From assembly GCA_965198865.1 (NCBI GenBank), contig CBDAQA010000025.1:186001-250000 (forward strand): 64,000 nt of DNA, written 5' to 3'. The notes beneath the pieces were generated by a model. It worked only from the letters and a program-made list of their open reading frames with translations. It had not been told where the DNA came from and made no database searches. This document shows, piece after piece, positions 52,821-61,449 of this stretch. Origin of the DNA: CBDAQA01 sp965198865 (GTDB taxonomy: Bacteria; Planctomycetota; Phycisphaerae; Tepidisphaerales; Tepidisphaeraceae). Positions within the stretch are counted from its first letter, which is position 1. Each line of letters opens with the position of its first letter. A program made the position numbers and the translations under genes.

Positions 52821-53726
52821 ATGGCAGCCGGCGTGACCGTCCGCGGACTGGTGAAGCACTACGGGCCGAACCCCGCCGTCCGCGGCGTCGACCTCGACGC
52901 GGCCCCGGGCCAGATCACCGGCCTGCTCGGCCGCAACGGGGCCGGCAAGACGACCACGCTCGAGTGCCTGCTCGGCCTCCGCGCCCCCGACGCCGGCACC
53001 GTCACGATCGACGGCCTCGACGCCCTGGCCGACCGCGCCGCCGCGAAGCGGCGGGTCGGCGCGCAGCTCCAGGCCACCGCGCTCCAGGACCAGATCACCC
53101 CGCGCCAGGCCCTGCGGTTCTTCGCCAGCTTCTACCGCGACGCCATCGGACCCGACGACCTGCTCGCGCGCTTCGGCCTGGCCGCCAAGGCCAACTCCCG
53201 GTTCGACACCCTGTCGACCGGACAGCGCCAGCGGCTCGCCCTGGCCCTGGCGTTCGTGAACGACCCACCGGTGCTGGTGCTGGACGAACCGACGGCCGGC
53301 CTCGACCCCCATGCCCGCCGACAGCTGCACGAGCTGATCGCCGGCCTCCGTTCCGACGGCCGGACGGTGCTGCTCAGCACGCACGACATCGCCGAGGCCG
53401 AGCGGCTGTGCGACCACGTCGTGATCCTCGACGGCGGCCGAGTGGTCGCCGCCGGCAGCCCCGCCGAACTGGTTGCCGCCGCCGCCGCGTCGCCAGCGGT
53501 GGTCGTTCGAACCGATCGACCCCTGCCGACATTGGCGACGGCGGACGGCGTGACGACCGCCATCGCGACGGACGATGAGCTCGGCTACACACTGTCGACC
53601 GCTGACGTCACGCGGTGCGTCGCCGCGATCGGTGCCCTCGCGTTGGCCGAGCGGGTCGAGCTGCTCGACGTCTCCGTCCGCCGGCCGTCGCTCGAGGAGG
53701 CGTTCATCCGCGTCACCGCAGCCTGA
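52821..53726 (+). CDS. ABC-2 type exporter ATPase
   Basis: 301 aa. NBD with Walker A LLGRNGAGKTTT, Q-loop region LQATALQDQIT, signature LSTGQRQRLALALA (LSxGQ variant), Walker B VLVLDEPTAGLD and switch His in STHDIAEAERL, followed by a C-terminal domain of about 90 residues typical of DrrA/CcmA-type exporters. The permease gene starts 6 bp after the stop. Substrate (drug, lipid or polysaccharide) unknown. Confidence 0.93.
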   Translation: MAAGVTVRGLVKHYGPNPAVRGVDLDAAPGQITGLLGRNGAGKTTTLECLLGLRAPDAGTVTIDGLDALADRAAAKRRVGAQLQATALQDQITPRQALRFFASFYRDAIGPDDLLARFGLAAKANSRFDTLSTGQRQRLALALAFVNDPPVLVLDEPTAGLDPHARRQLHELIAGLRSDGRTVLLSTHDIAEAERLCDHVVILDGGRVVAAGSPAELVAAAAASPAVVVRTDRPLPTLATADGVTTAIATDDELGYTLSTADVTRCVAAIGALALAERVELLDVSVRRPSLEEAFIRVTAA

Positions 53727-53732
53727 CCCGCC

Positions 53733-55040
53733 ATGGTTTACGGACTTCTGCAGCACTCGCTCCTCACGTTGCGCCTCAACGCCCGCAACCGGCTCGCGCT
53801 GATCTACGGCTACCTGATCCCGATCCTGTTCCTGTTCGCCTTAGCCGCCCTGTTCCGCGAGACGCCGCGCCTCACGCGTGAGATGGGCCAGCTGCTCACG
53901 ATCGGCACGCTCGGCGGCGCCTGCTTCGGCATGCCGACCGGCCTCGTGTCGGACCGCGAGCGCGGCGTCTGGCGTCGCTACCGGTTGCTCCCCGCCCCCA
54001 CCGCCGGCCTCGTCGTCAGCACGATGGTCGCCCGCTTCCTGATCGTCGCCACCTCAGCCCTGCTGCAGATCGCCATCGCCTGGCTGGCCTTCCGCACGCC
54101 CATGCCGACCCACCCATGGCAACTGGCGGCGGCCTTCGTCGTCGTGGCATTCGCGCTCGAAGGCCTTGGACTCGTGATCGCGGCAATGGCCGACACCGTC
54201 CCGGCCGTCCAGGCTCTCGGGCAGGCGATCTTCCTGCCCGTCATCATCATCGGCGGCGTCGGCGTGCCGCTGTCGACGCTACCCACCTGGGCGCGAACGG
54301 TCGCCGGGTTCCTGCCCGGGCGCTATGCGGTGGAAGCGCTTCAGCCCTGCATCAGCGGCGACGGACTGCGCGGCCAGGCCTTCGCGATCGCCGCCCTGCT
54401 GGTGATCGGCGGGGCCGGGTGCCTCGCGGGCGCGAAGCTGTTCCGGTGGGACGCGAACCAGTCGGTCCCGTTCAGCCGGCGGCTCTGGGCGATCCCCGCC
54501 CTGCTGGCGTGGGTCGCGGTCGGGCTGGCGGCGATGGCCGTTGGCCGCGCGCAGCAGTCGCCCGTCGGTCATCGCGTCGCCGGCCAGCCCTGGGAGCAGT
54601 TGACCGAGGCGGAGATCAACGCGGTCCCGGTGACCGGCCTGCCGCCGGACGACGGGACCATCACGCCAGTTGCGCCGTCGGCGATCGACCTGGCGGTGCC
54701 CGACGAGCGGGACCGCATGAGCGACTTCCGCCAGAAGCTCGACGTCTGGCCGCCCGCCCACGCCGGGGACGACGCCTCACGCGTCCGCGCGATCCTGTCG
54801 GCCGCCGCGATCGCCGACTTCACGCAGGACCCGCTCGAGGGTCCGATTGGCCGTGCAGCGTTCGACCGGCTCCGCGGCGACTTTGACGAGGCCGAGTTGA
54901 AGCAGCTGCTCGCCTACACGATCCTCCACCCCAACGCCGGGACCGTGCAGACCACTGCGAACGATCTGGGCCTGTCCGGCCCGGTCGCCGAATCGGTCGT
55001 CCGCGAGCGCCTAACACGATGTACGCCCAAAAGCTGTTAG
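53733..55040 (+). CDS. ABC-2 type permease with C-terminal extension
   Basis: 435 aa. Six membrane helices over about residues 20-275, starting LLQHSLLTLRLNARNRLALI and including ALGQAIFLPVIIIGGVGVPL. A soluble C-terminal domain of about 150 residues (from VGHRVAGQPWEQLTEAEINA) follows, not usual for ABC-2 permeases; its DRMSDFRQKLDVWPP and EAELKQLLAYTILHP look helical. With the upstream ATPase it forms an exporter. Its stop is about 570 bp before the tRNA array. Confidence 0.9.
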   Translation: MVYGLLQHSLLTLRLNARNRLALIYGYLIPILFLFALAALFRETPRLTREMGQLLTIGTLGGACFGMPTGLVSDRERGVWRRYRLLPAPTAGLVVSTMVARFLIVATSALLQIAIAWLAFRTPMPTHPWQLAAAFVVVAFALEGLGLVIAAMADTVPAVQALGQAIFLPVIIIGGVGVPLSTLPTWARTVAGFLPGRYAVEALQPCISGDGLRGQAFAIAALLVIGGAGCLAGAKLFRWDANQSVPFSRRLWAIPALLAWVAVGLAAMAVGRAQQSPVGHRVAGQPWEQLTEAEINAVPVTGLPPDDGTITPVAPSAIDLAVPDERDRMSDFRQKLDVWPPAHAGDDASRVRAILSAAAIADFTQDPLEGPIGRAAFDRLRGDFDEAELKQLLAYTILHPNAGTVQTTANDLGLSGPVAESVVRERLTRCTPKSC

Positions 55041-55613
55041 GTCGCCTACTGGGAAAGCTGCCCGACACCACGCCCACGCCGCCATAGTCACCGCCGTCAT
55101 TACATTTTTGATTTTGCACTTGCATTCCATGGTATACAGGTGCTATGTTTCTTCGACCGACAGTTTGGGTCGGCAGGAGAATACCGTGCAGACGAATTAT
55201 AGCACCATTCAGTTTGACGCCAGCGACTCCCGCAAAGCCGGGCTTCCGCGTCACATGGGCGCATCGCTGCGTCGCTGATCTCCCTGCCTTGCCGGCCGGG
55301 AGTTCTTCCCGGTCGAAGAAGCCGTTTTCTTCACAACCGGGATTCGTGACGCCGATCTGTTGCCCTTCAATGGGGCGACCGCTCGGTGATTCGCGTTGGT
55401 CCATCGTGTGCGCCTTGCATCGCGACGGGTTGCGTTGGGACGCTACGCATAGGTGTATCGTTGCAGGCTCAAATACAGATTGGGATTGGCAATGGATCTT
55501 AGATCATAGTTAGGCCGTGAGCGGCCGTCCGCCGGCCATACCGACAATGAGGAGATATCATCTGAATGGGTTTTCCCATTAGGGTGCACGGATCTCGCGC
55601 CTTCAGCGAGGAC
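55041..55613. other. Leader region of the tRNA array
   Basis: 573 bp, clearly lower in GC than the flanks. TTGATT (55108) with TATACA (55133, 19-bp spacer) is a possible weak promoter. It contains GGCCGTGAGCGGCCGTCCGC-CGGCC and GAATGGGTTTTCCCATT palindromes near 55512-55580. Open frames here look non-coding (122 aa at 55145, low-complexity composition). It may hold regulation of the array or be the edge of an acquired segment. Confidence 0.45.
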
Positions 55614-55685
55614 GCGCCGTTAGCTCAGAGGCAGAGCACCCGGCCGATAACCGGGAGGCCGGAGTTTCGAGATCTCCACGGCGTA
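55614..55685 (+). tRNA. tRNA-Ile(GAT), atypical (C33)
   Basis: Cloverleaf with stem CCCGG/CCGGG and loop CCGATAA, so position 33 is C instead of the near-universal U; anticodon GAT at 55646-55648. The T arm has a U-U at 53:61 instead of G-C. Discriminator A; no encoded CCA. Confidence 0.75.
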
Positions 55686-55700
55686 CTGAGACACTGTGAC

Positions 55701-55774
55701 ACGCTGGTAGCTCAATCGGACGGAGCGCCGGTCTACGAAACCGGAGGCTGGAGGTTCGATCCCTCCCCAGCGTA
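55701..55774 (+). tRNA. tRNA-Arg(ACG)
   Basis: Regular cloverleaf: acceptor ACGCTGG/CCAGCGT (A1-U72), anticodon stem CCGGT/ACCGG, loop CTACGAA, anticodon ACG (read as ICG). Discriminator A, no CCA. Confidence 0.92.
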
Positions 55775-55848
55775 TGCGCGGCTAAGTCTGGTTGTTTTTG
55801 ATAGAGACGCCGTGGTCGGGGCAGGGGTGGCCCTGGCCGCGGCGCGGG

Positions 55849-55921
55849 GCACTTGTAGCTCAATTGGCAGAGCCGCCGGTTCTTAACCGGCATCGTGCAG
55901 GTTCGAGTCCTGCCGGGTGCA
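55849..55921 (+). tRNA. tRNA-Lys(CTT)
   Basis: Acceptor GCACTTG pairs with CGGGTGC using two G-U pairs; anticodon stem GCCGG/CCGGC, loop TTCTTAA, anticodon CTT. Discriminator A, no CCA. Confidence 0.9.
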
Positions 55922-55929
55922 TTAGAGAT

Positions 55930-56006
55930 CTCGACGGCGATGGAACCCCGCAGGGGGTCGGTAACCGGTGGCCTCCGCCGCCGGGCTACGTTCGAGTCGT
56001 AGCGCC
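55930..56006 (+). other. tRNA-like leader with a perfect T-arm before the EF-Tu-like gene
   Basis: GCTACG TTCGAGT CGTAGC (55985-56003) is a T-arm with the TTCGA loop signature and a 6-bp stem. The preceding 55 nt do not fold into a proper anticodon arm or acceptor, so it is not a working tRNA. It ends a few nt before the Shine-Dalgarno GAAGGGAG, so it could be a tRNA relic or a mimic bound by EF-Tu. Confidence 0.5.
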
Positions 56007-56026
56007 ATGCGAAGGGAGCGTGCGTC

Positions 56027-57223
<1,197 letters not shown>

Positions 57224-57317
57224 GCGGGTGTCTGGAGTGCCCGGAATCGGCCGGGCACTCCCTGGGGAACGAGGTGGGAGATGGCAACGCAGAAGAAACC
57301 GGCGCGGCGATGAAGTC

Positions 57318-57389
57318 GCACCGGTAGCTCAACGGCAGAGCCGCCGCCTTTTAAGCGGACGGGTGCGGGTTCAAGTCCCGCCCGGTGCA
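57318..57389 (+). tRNA. tRNA-Lys(TTT)
   Basis: Acceptor GCACCGG/CCGGTGC, loop CTTTTAA, anticodon TTT. The 27:43 pair is G-A. Discriminator A; no CCA. Confidence 0.88.
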
Positions 57390-57425
57390 TGCGGCACGGC
57401 GACGGCAGTTGGCAGTGATAGTTTC

Positions 57426-57498
57426 GCTTCAGTAGCCCAACGGCAGAGGCAACCGGCTCAGAACCGGTTCAGTGCAGGTTCGAATCCTGCCTGAAGCA
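57426..57498 (+). tRNA. Class I tRNA with Leu anticodon CAG
   Basis: Acceptor GCTTCAG/CTGAAGC; anticodon stem ACCGG/CCGGT, loop CTCAGAA, anticodon CAG (Leu). The variable region is only 5 nt (TCAGT), whereas bacterial tRNA-Leu is class II with a long arm. Discriminator A. The charged amino acid cannot be told from sequence. Confidence 0.8.
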
Positions 57499-57511
57499 TC
57501 CGATTAAAGTT

Positions 57512-57578
57512 GTGCGGTGCGAGTTCGGAGTTGCGAGCGGATGCGCCTCCAATTGCCAACTCCCAACTGAACTAACAA
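57512..57578. repeat. Intergenic palindrome inside the tRNA array
   Basis: GTTCGGAGTTGCGAG on the left pairs imperfectly with CTCC-AATTGCCAACTCCCAACT-GAAC on the right. It resembles the intergenic repeats near ssb and prs and is AT-richer than the tRNAs. Confidence 0.45.
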
Positions 57579-57584
57579 CTCTTT

Positions 57585-57658
57585 GACGGGCCCGTCGTCC
57601 AACGGGAAGACGCCCAGCTTGCACCTGGGAGATGAGGGTTCGATTCCCTCCGGCGTCC
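57585..57658 (+). tRNA. tRNA-Ala(TGC), bulged acceptor
   Basis: Anticodon stem CCCAG/CTGGG, loop CTTGCAC, anticodon TGC. The acceptor pairs perfectly as GACG-CCG with CGGCGTC only if GGC (57589-57591) bulges out of the 5' strand; read from 57588 instead, it keeps a G3-U70 pair but has two mismatches and A73. Either way the stem is irregular. Confidence 0.75.
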
Positions 57659-57683
57659 ATCGAATGCGAAAGGGGAAGCGGTC

Positions 57684-57768
57684 GGAGGGTTAGCCTAATT
57701 GGCAAGGCACTCGTCTTGAAAACGAGCGTGGCCTCCGGGCCTTGGGGGTTCGAGTCCCTCACCCTCCG
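57684..57768 (+). tRNA. tRNA-Ser(TGA)
   Basis: Class II with a long variable arm; acceptor GGAGGGT/ACCCTCC, anticodon stem CTCGT/ACGAG, loop CTTGAAA, anticodon TGA. Discriminator G, as usual for Ser. Confidence 0.93.
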
Positions 57769-57808
57769 TGGAAGCGAGCCTTGAGCGGTGAGTCTTGAGT
57801 TGGGAGCC

Positions 57809-57893
57809 GGAGGGTTGGCGTAGTGGTTCAACGCACCGCATTGCTAACGCGGCAGGGCCTCGGCCCTCGAAGGTTCGAATCCTTCACCCTGCG
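57809..57893 (+). tRNA. tRNA-Ser(GCT), mismatched
   Basis: Class II with a long variable arm. Loop TTGCTAA, anticodon GCT. Acceptor has a G-G at 2:71 and the anticodon stem an A-C at 31:39. Discriminator G. Confidence 0.85.
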
Positions 57894-57907
57894 CTGCGTT
57901 TGATCGT

Positions 57908-57979
57908 GTCGCCATAGCTCAGCGGGAGAGCGGCCGGTTGTCGACCGGATGGTCGGGGGTTCAACTCCCCCTGGCGGCG
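57908..57979 (+). tRNA. tRNA-Asp(GTC)
   Basis: Acceptor GTCGCCA/TGGCGGC, loop TTGTCGA, anticodon GTC with G37. The 27:43 pair is G-A. Discriminator G, the Asp identity base. Confidence 0.9.
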
Positions 57980-57983
57980 TGAG

Positions 57984-58054
57984 GTGGGCGTAGCTCAACG
58001 GGAGAGCGGCGGCCTGAAACTCCGCAGGACTTGGTTCGACTCCAGGAGCCCACA
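57984..58054 (+). tRNA. tRNA-Phe(GAA), mismatched
   Basis: Loop CTGAAAC, anticodon GAA. Acceptor pairs except G-A at 7:66; anticodon stem has C-U at 31:39; the variable loop is 4 nt. Discriminator A. Confidence 0.82.
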
Positions 58055-58063
58055 GTTGGATGT

Positions 58064-58137
58064 GCGTCGGTAGTTCAACGGAACAGAACGCCGCCTTGCC
58101 ATGGCGGAGGCTGCGGGTTCGATTCCCGCTCGACGCT
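58064..58137 (+). tRNA. tRNA-Gly(GCC)
   Basis: Acceptor GCGTCGG/TCGACGC, anticodon stem CCGCC/GGCGG, loop TTGCCAT, anticodon GCC. Discriminator T, a Gly identity base. Confidence 0.92.
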
Positions 58138-58147
58138 TGGACGGTTC

Positions 58148-58221
58148 GCAGCGGTAGCTCAGTTGGCCAGAGTGCCGGTCTTCCAAACCGGATGTCGTGG
58201 GTTCGACCCCCACTCGCTGCA
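58148..58221 (+). tRNA. tRNA-Gly(TCC)
   Basis: Acceptor GCAGCGG/TCGCTGC, anticodon stem CCGGT/ACCGG, loop CTTCCAA, anticodon TCC. Discriminator A. Confidence 0.92.
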
Positions 58222-58223
58222 TG

Positions 58224-58297
58224 GCCGGGGTAGCTCAGGTTGGCAGAGCGGCCGCCTCGTAAGCGGCAGGTCGCCGGTTCGACGCCGGCCCTCGGCT
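58224..58297 (+). tRNA. tRNA-Thr(CGT)
   Basis: Acceptor GCCGGGG/CCTCGGC (one G-U), anticodon stem GCCGC/GCGGC, loop CTCGTAA, anticodon CGT. Discriminator T. Only 2 nt separate it from the previous tRNA. Confidence 0.9.
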
Positions 58298-58319
58298 CCT
58301 TTTGGAGAGGTTGGGAATC

Positions 58320-58393
58320 GGGTGCGTAGCTCAACGGCAGAGCGGGGGCCTCATAAGCCTCAGGTTGCTGGTTCGAGTCCAGCCGTTCACCCA
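58320..58393 (+). tRNA. tRNA-Met(CAT) type, bulged acceptor
   Basis: Anticodon stem GGGGC/GCCTC with one G-U, loop CTCATAA, anticodon CAT. GGGTGCG pairs with CG..CACCC only if two T (58386-58387) bulge out of the 3' strand. The three classes that use CAT (elongator Met, initiator, Ile2) cannot be told apart. Discriminator A. Confidence 0.8.
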
Positions 58394-58394
58394 G

Positions 58395-58467
58395 TCAGGG
58401 GTCGTCTAACTCTGTAGGACGCCCGGCTCTGGACCGGACGGTGGTGGTTCAAATCCGCCCCCCCTGA
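58395..58467 (+). tRNA. tRNA-Gln(CTG)
   Basis: Acceptor TCAGGGG/CCCCTGA (U1-A72, as in bacterial tRNA-Gln), loop CTCTGGA, anticodon CTG. 27:43 is C-A. Discriminator A. One nt separates it from tRNA-Met. Confidence 0.87.
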
Positions 58468-58479
58468 ACTGGCAGAGCG

Positions 58480-58551
58480 ACCCATGTGGCCTAACGGTAA
58501 GGCAAGCGGCTGTTAACCGCTCGATTGGTGGTTCGAATCCACCCGTGGGTG
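58480..58551 (+). tRNA. tRNA-Asn(GTT)
   Basis: Acceptor ACCCATG/CGTGGGT, anticodon stem AGCGG/CCGCT, loop CTGTTAA, anticodon GTT. Discriminator G, the Asn identity base. Confidence 0.92.
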
Positions 58552-58558
58552 TGATGAT

Positions 58559-58632
58559 CAGCGTGTGGCGCAACTCGGCAGCGCACGCGCCTCGGGCGCG
58601 CGGGGTTGAAGGTTCGAGTCCTTCCACGCTGA
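58559..58632 (+). tRNA. tRNA-Pro(CGG)
   Basis: Acceptor CAGCGTG/CACGCTG with the Pro-specific C1-G72, anticodon stem CGCGC/GCGCG, loop CTCGGGC, anticodon CGG with G37. Discriminator A. Confidence 0.93.
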
Positions 58633-58656
58633 CTGTGACAGATAGGTTCGCACGAG

Positions 58657-58740
58657 GCGTAGGTGGCAGAGCGGCGATCGCACCAGGCTGTAACCCTGGC
58701 GTCCTTCGGGGCCTCGACGGTTCGAGTCCGTCCCTACGCA
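58657..58740 (+). tRNA. tRNA-Tyr(GTA)
   Basis: Class II with a long variable arm; acceptor GCGTAGG/CCTACGC, anticodon stem CCAGG/CCTGG, loop CTGTAAC, anticodon GTA. Discriminator A. Confidence 0.93.
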
Positions 58741-58747
58741 TGTGCGG

Positions 58748-58820
58748 GATCACGTGGCCGAGCGGTTAGGCACGGGTTTGCAACGCCCGCTCTAGGTGGG
58801 TTCGACTCCCACCGTGGTCT
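58748..58820 (+). tRNA. tRNA-Cys(GCA)
   Basis: Acceptor GATCACG/CGTGGTC, anticodon stem CGGGT/GCCCG, loop TTGCAAC, anticodon GCA. Discriminator T, the Cys identity base. Confidence 0.92.
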
Positions 58821-58823
58821 CGT

Positions 58824-58896
58824 GTGGCCGTAGCTCAAATGGCGGAGCGCCGGGACGTGGCCCCGGAGGTTGTGGGTTCAAGCCCCACCGGTCACC
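58824..58896 (+). tRNA. tRNA-His(GTG), C33 and no encoded G-1
   Basis: Acceptor GTGGCCG/CGGTCAC, anticodon stem CCGGG/CCCGG, loop ACGTGGC, anticodon GTG, so position 33 is C. Discriminator C fits His, but the base at -1 is T, not the G normally encoded in bacterial tRNA-His. Confidence 0.82.
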
Positions 58897-58917
58897 TGAA
58901 GGAAGGGAGGCAGTTCC

Positions 58918-59145
58918 ATGGCAACGACCATTGACAATCTCGGCACCATCCGGGTGCGGTTCGGCGTCCACCGTGTGGACCTGCCGTGGGTGGAGGTCGA
59001 CTTCTCGCGGATCTCCACCGACCGCCAGGTGCGTCGCGCCGTGGCCGACGCGCTCGGCGTCCCCGCAGCCGATCTGGCCGACGCGGCCGTCGATCGGCAC
59101 CCCAACGGCAACATGACCGTCCGGCCGATCGGGCCGTTCGGGTGA
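58918..59145 (+). CDS. Small conserved-looking protein after the tRNA array
   Basis: 75 aa with a strong Shine-Dalgarno (GAAGGGAGG) before MATTIDNLGTIRVRFGVHRV. Pattern: two strands, then a helix (DRQVRRAVADALGVPAADLA), a turn (DRHPNGN) and a last strand ending VRPIGPFG; a beta-grasp (ubiquitin-like) arrangement is possible but unproven. It starts 22 nt after tRNA-His and is the first protein gene after the array, so it is probably transcribed with it. No Cys, no signal. Function unknown. Confidence 0.75.
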   Translation: MATTIDNLGTIRVRFGVHRVDLPWVEVDFSRISTDRQVRRAVADALGVPAADLADAAVDRHPNGNMTVRPIGPFG

Positions 59146-59314
59146 CGCGGAGATCCCAATCGCACTGACGCGCCTCCGACGGGCCGGCTTGTTGGCCGGC
59201 CGTCGGGACGTACACTCAACCTTGGCCTGGCTATGGGGTCGGTTACTTCTCGCGGCTAACACCGTGTCGATACCACCGGCCCCGATTTCCAGGCCTTTTT
59301 CGTCTACATCCCCC

Positions 59315-61429
59315 ATGCGGAACATCGTCGCCATCGAGAAGGGGCTGGCCCTCGTGCCGCCGGGTGCGGAGGACAACGCCGACCTCGCGGCGTCGCTGCA
59401 GGCCGAGCTGATGCAGCTGGGCTGCGCGTTGGACGCCGCGGCTTACGCAGCAGCGTCGCGCGCGCCGCTGGACTGGCTCACGGCCTTCCACGCCGAGGTG
59501 CTGCCGCACCTGCGCAAGCGCATGGGTGCCGACCGCGCGTACCCGGCCTTCTACCGGAACTTCCCGGCGGAAGTGATGGAGACGAGCGACATGGCGCTGT
59601 TCGTCAACGCGATCGTTCACTACTGGTCGGGCGGCGCGTGGGAGCCGCCGCAGGCGCTGGTCGACCGGGGATACTGGTTCGAGAACGTCGCGTTCCGGCC
59701 GATCCGGCTCGGGACCGACGAGGACCTCAAGCGGACCTTCACGCAACTGGTCAGCCTGAACGCGGCACTCACGGCGGCGGACAAGCAGTTCGTCGCCTGG
59801 GCGGTCGATGCCTACCCGGGCGCGCTGGCCGTGCCGGAAGCGATCCCGTTCCGCGAGACGCTGTGCATCCTCGCCGCCAGGGGGCTGGACGTGCAGGTCC
59901 GATCGCCGACCGACGTGCTGCGCGTGGCCGTGCACATGTCCGGCGGCGACGTGTCGCTGCCGGCGGTACCCAAGCCGAACGGCTCGCCCGACCGTCCGCA
60001 CCTGCCGGACTGGTTCATCGAGCACTTCCGCGCCGCGCGCCTCGCCGAGCGCGAGAGGTTCAAGTTCGCCAAGTTCTCGCGGCCGCAGCGACGGCTGATC
60101 CTGGGACTGCTGGAGCGCACGTCGCCCGACCCGGCCGACATGCAGGCGCACCTGGGACGCTGGCTGCGGCTGGGCGAGGTGCTGCACGTCGGCGAGCTCG
60201 CCGTCCGCTTCCCAAAGGCGGCGGCCGCGTTCGACGCGCTCCGCAATCAGCGGAAGGGGCGGCGGGTCCGCACGTTCAACGCCCGCGTCGACCTGGCGTT
60301 CGCCGCCAGCTGGCGCGCGGGCGTGGAGCTGCTGGCCACGCGGCCGGGGCTGTTCGCGCGCCGGCTGGACTGGATGCTGCGATCGTTCGAGCCGCCGTTC
60401 ATCCTGGACGCGCTCGAGCGCGTGGGCGTCGGCATCAACGGGAAGGTGCTGGTCGAGATGCACGGCCACTTCGCGTTACGCCTGTCGTCCGAAGCGCCGC
60501 GGACGGTGATGCTGAAGGGTGCGCGGGCGCGCATGAAGACCCTGCCGGCGCTGCCGCCCATGGATGGCGATCTCGTCCGGCAGGTGGGCGACCGCATCGT
60601 GCGGATGATGCTGCGGCGCGCCGCCGCCCTGCCGCCGCTGGGCAAGGTGTGGATCGACGACCGGCTGAGGCAGGTGCCGGTCCCGTTCGCGATGCGCGGC
60701 ATGAACACGGCCGTGCGCACCTACGTCCGCGGGACGCGCGTGCCGTTCCGCGCCGACGCCAAGGTCGTCCGGCCGTTCATCCACTGGTTCGACGAGCACG
60801 GGAACCAGGACCTGGACCTGAGCGCGGGCCTGTACGACGACGCGCTCAACGCGGTCGCCCACATCAGCTTCACGAACCTGAAGGTGGACGTTCTCAACTG
60901 CTGCCACTCGGGCGACATTCGCCACCGCCAGGGCGCGTGCGCCGAGTACGTCGACCTCGACATCGACCGTTGCCTGGCGCACGGCGTCCGGTACGCGGTG
61001 GTGCAGGCGTTCAACTACAACGCCCGGCCGATGCACACGGTCGCGCAGTGCGTCTTCGGCCTAATGGAGCGGGAGGACGCGATCGCGAACGAGATCTTCG
61101 TGCCGAAGACGATCTCCAACTGCATGCCGCTGGCGAACGAGGGGACCGGCGTGGCGGTGTGCGTGGTCGACCTGCAGGCGCGCGAATACATCTGGGCGGA
61201 CGTCGAGTCGAACGGCGTGCTGCCCACCCTGGAGACGGCGGCCGGCGCGACCGGCGAGGTGCTGCGCGCCCTGATCCGCGGCGGGCGCATGTCGGCCCAC
61301 GAGCTGCTGTCGCTGCACGCGCGGGCGAGAGGCACCGTCGTCGCCGACGCGGCGTCGGCCGACGTGGCGTTGCGGTGGGAGGACCTGGTGACCGACTATG
61401 CGTTGCTGTCGTCGTACGTCACGTTCTGA
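59315..61429 (+). CDS. MXAN_6230/SCO0854-like protein with TerD-like C-terminus
   Basis: 704 aa from MRNIVAIEKGLALVPPGAED. The N-terminal 450 residues are helical and basic with no catalytic motif; no RING-type cysteine set is visible, unlike the name of the family. From about residue 498 (DLDLSAGLYDDALNAVAHIS) to about 620 the sequence follows the TerD-like beta-sandwich of that family (CAEYVDLDIDR, RYAVVQAFNYNARPM). It follows the 75-aa gene by 169 bp. Assignment is from recollection of the family; the cellular role (stress response) is inferred. Confidence 0.68.
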   Translation: MRNIVAIEKGLALVPPGAEDNADLAASLQAELMQLGCALDAAAYAAASRAPLDWLTAFHAEVLPHLRKRMGADRAYPAFYRNFPAEVMETSDMALFVNAIVHYWSGGAWEPPQALVDRGYWFENVAFRPIRLGTDEDLKRTFTQLVSLNAALTAADKQFVAWAVDAYPGALAVPEAIPFRETLCILAARGLDVQVRSPTDVLRVAVHMSGGDVSLPAVPKPNGSPDRPHLPDWFIEHFRAARLAERERFKFAKFSRPQRRLILGLLERTSPDPADMQAHLGRWLRLGEVLHVGELAVRFPKAAAAFDALRNQRKGRRVRTFNARVDLAFAASWRAGVELLATRPGLFARRLDWMLRSFEPPFILDALERVGVGINGKVLVEMHGHFALRLSSEAPRTVMLKGARARMKTLPALPPMDGDLVRQVGDRIVRMMLRRAAALPPLGKVWIDDRLRQVPVPFAMRGMNTAVRTYVRGTRVPFRADAKVVRPFIHWFDEHGNQDLDLSAGLYDDALNAVAHISFTNLKVDVLNCCHSGDIRHRQGACAEYVDLDIDRCLAHGVRYAVVQAFNYNARPMHTVAQCVFGLMEREDAIANEIFVPKTISNCMPLANEGTGVAVCVVDLQAREYIWADVESNGVLPTLETAAGATGEVLRALIRGGRMSAHELLSLHARARGTVVADAASADVALRWEDLVTDYALLSSYVTF

Positions 61430-61435
61430 GCCAGC

Positions 61436-61441
61436 TACGAT
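61436..61441 (+). promoter_or_regulatory. Possible -10 element of the gene at 61450
   Basis: TACGAT ends 8 nt before the ATG with no Shine-Dalgarno, the same layout as the GH15 gene. Confidence 0.35.
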
Positions 61442-61449
61442 GCGGCGAT

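Noticed and set aside
54820..55404. A 194-codon minus-strand open frame after the ABC permease
   Set aside because: It overlaps the permease end in antisense and has no start signal or domain.
55145..55513. A 122-codon open frame upstream of the tRNA array
   Set aside because: No Shine-Dalgarno, unusual composition and no domain; the region looks non-coding and has lower GC.
55930..56006. A twenty-first tRNA before the EF-Tu-like gene
   Set aside because: Only the T-arm is good; no 7-nt anticodon loop or matching acceptor could be built, so it is listed as tRNA-like.
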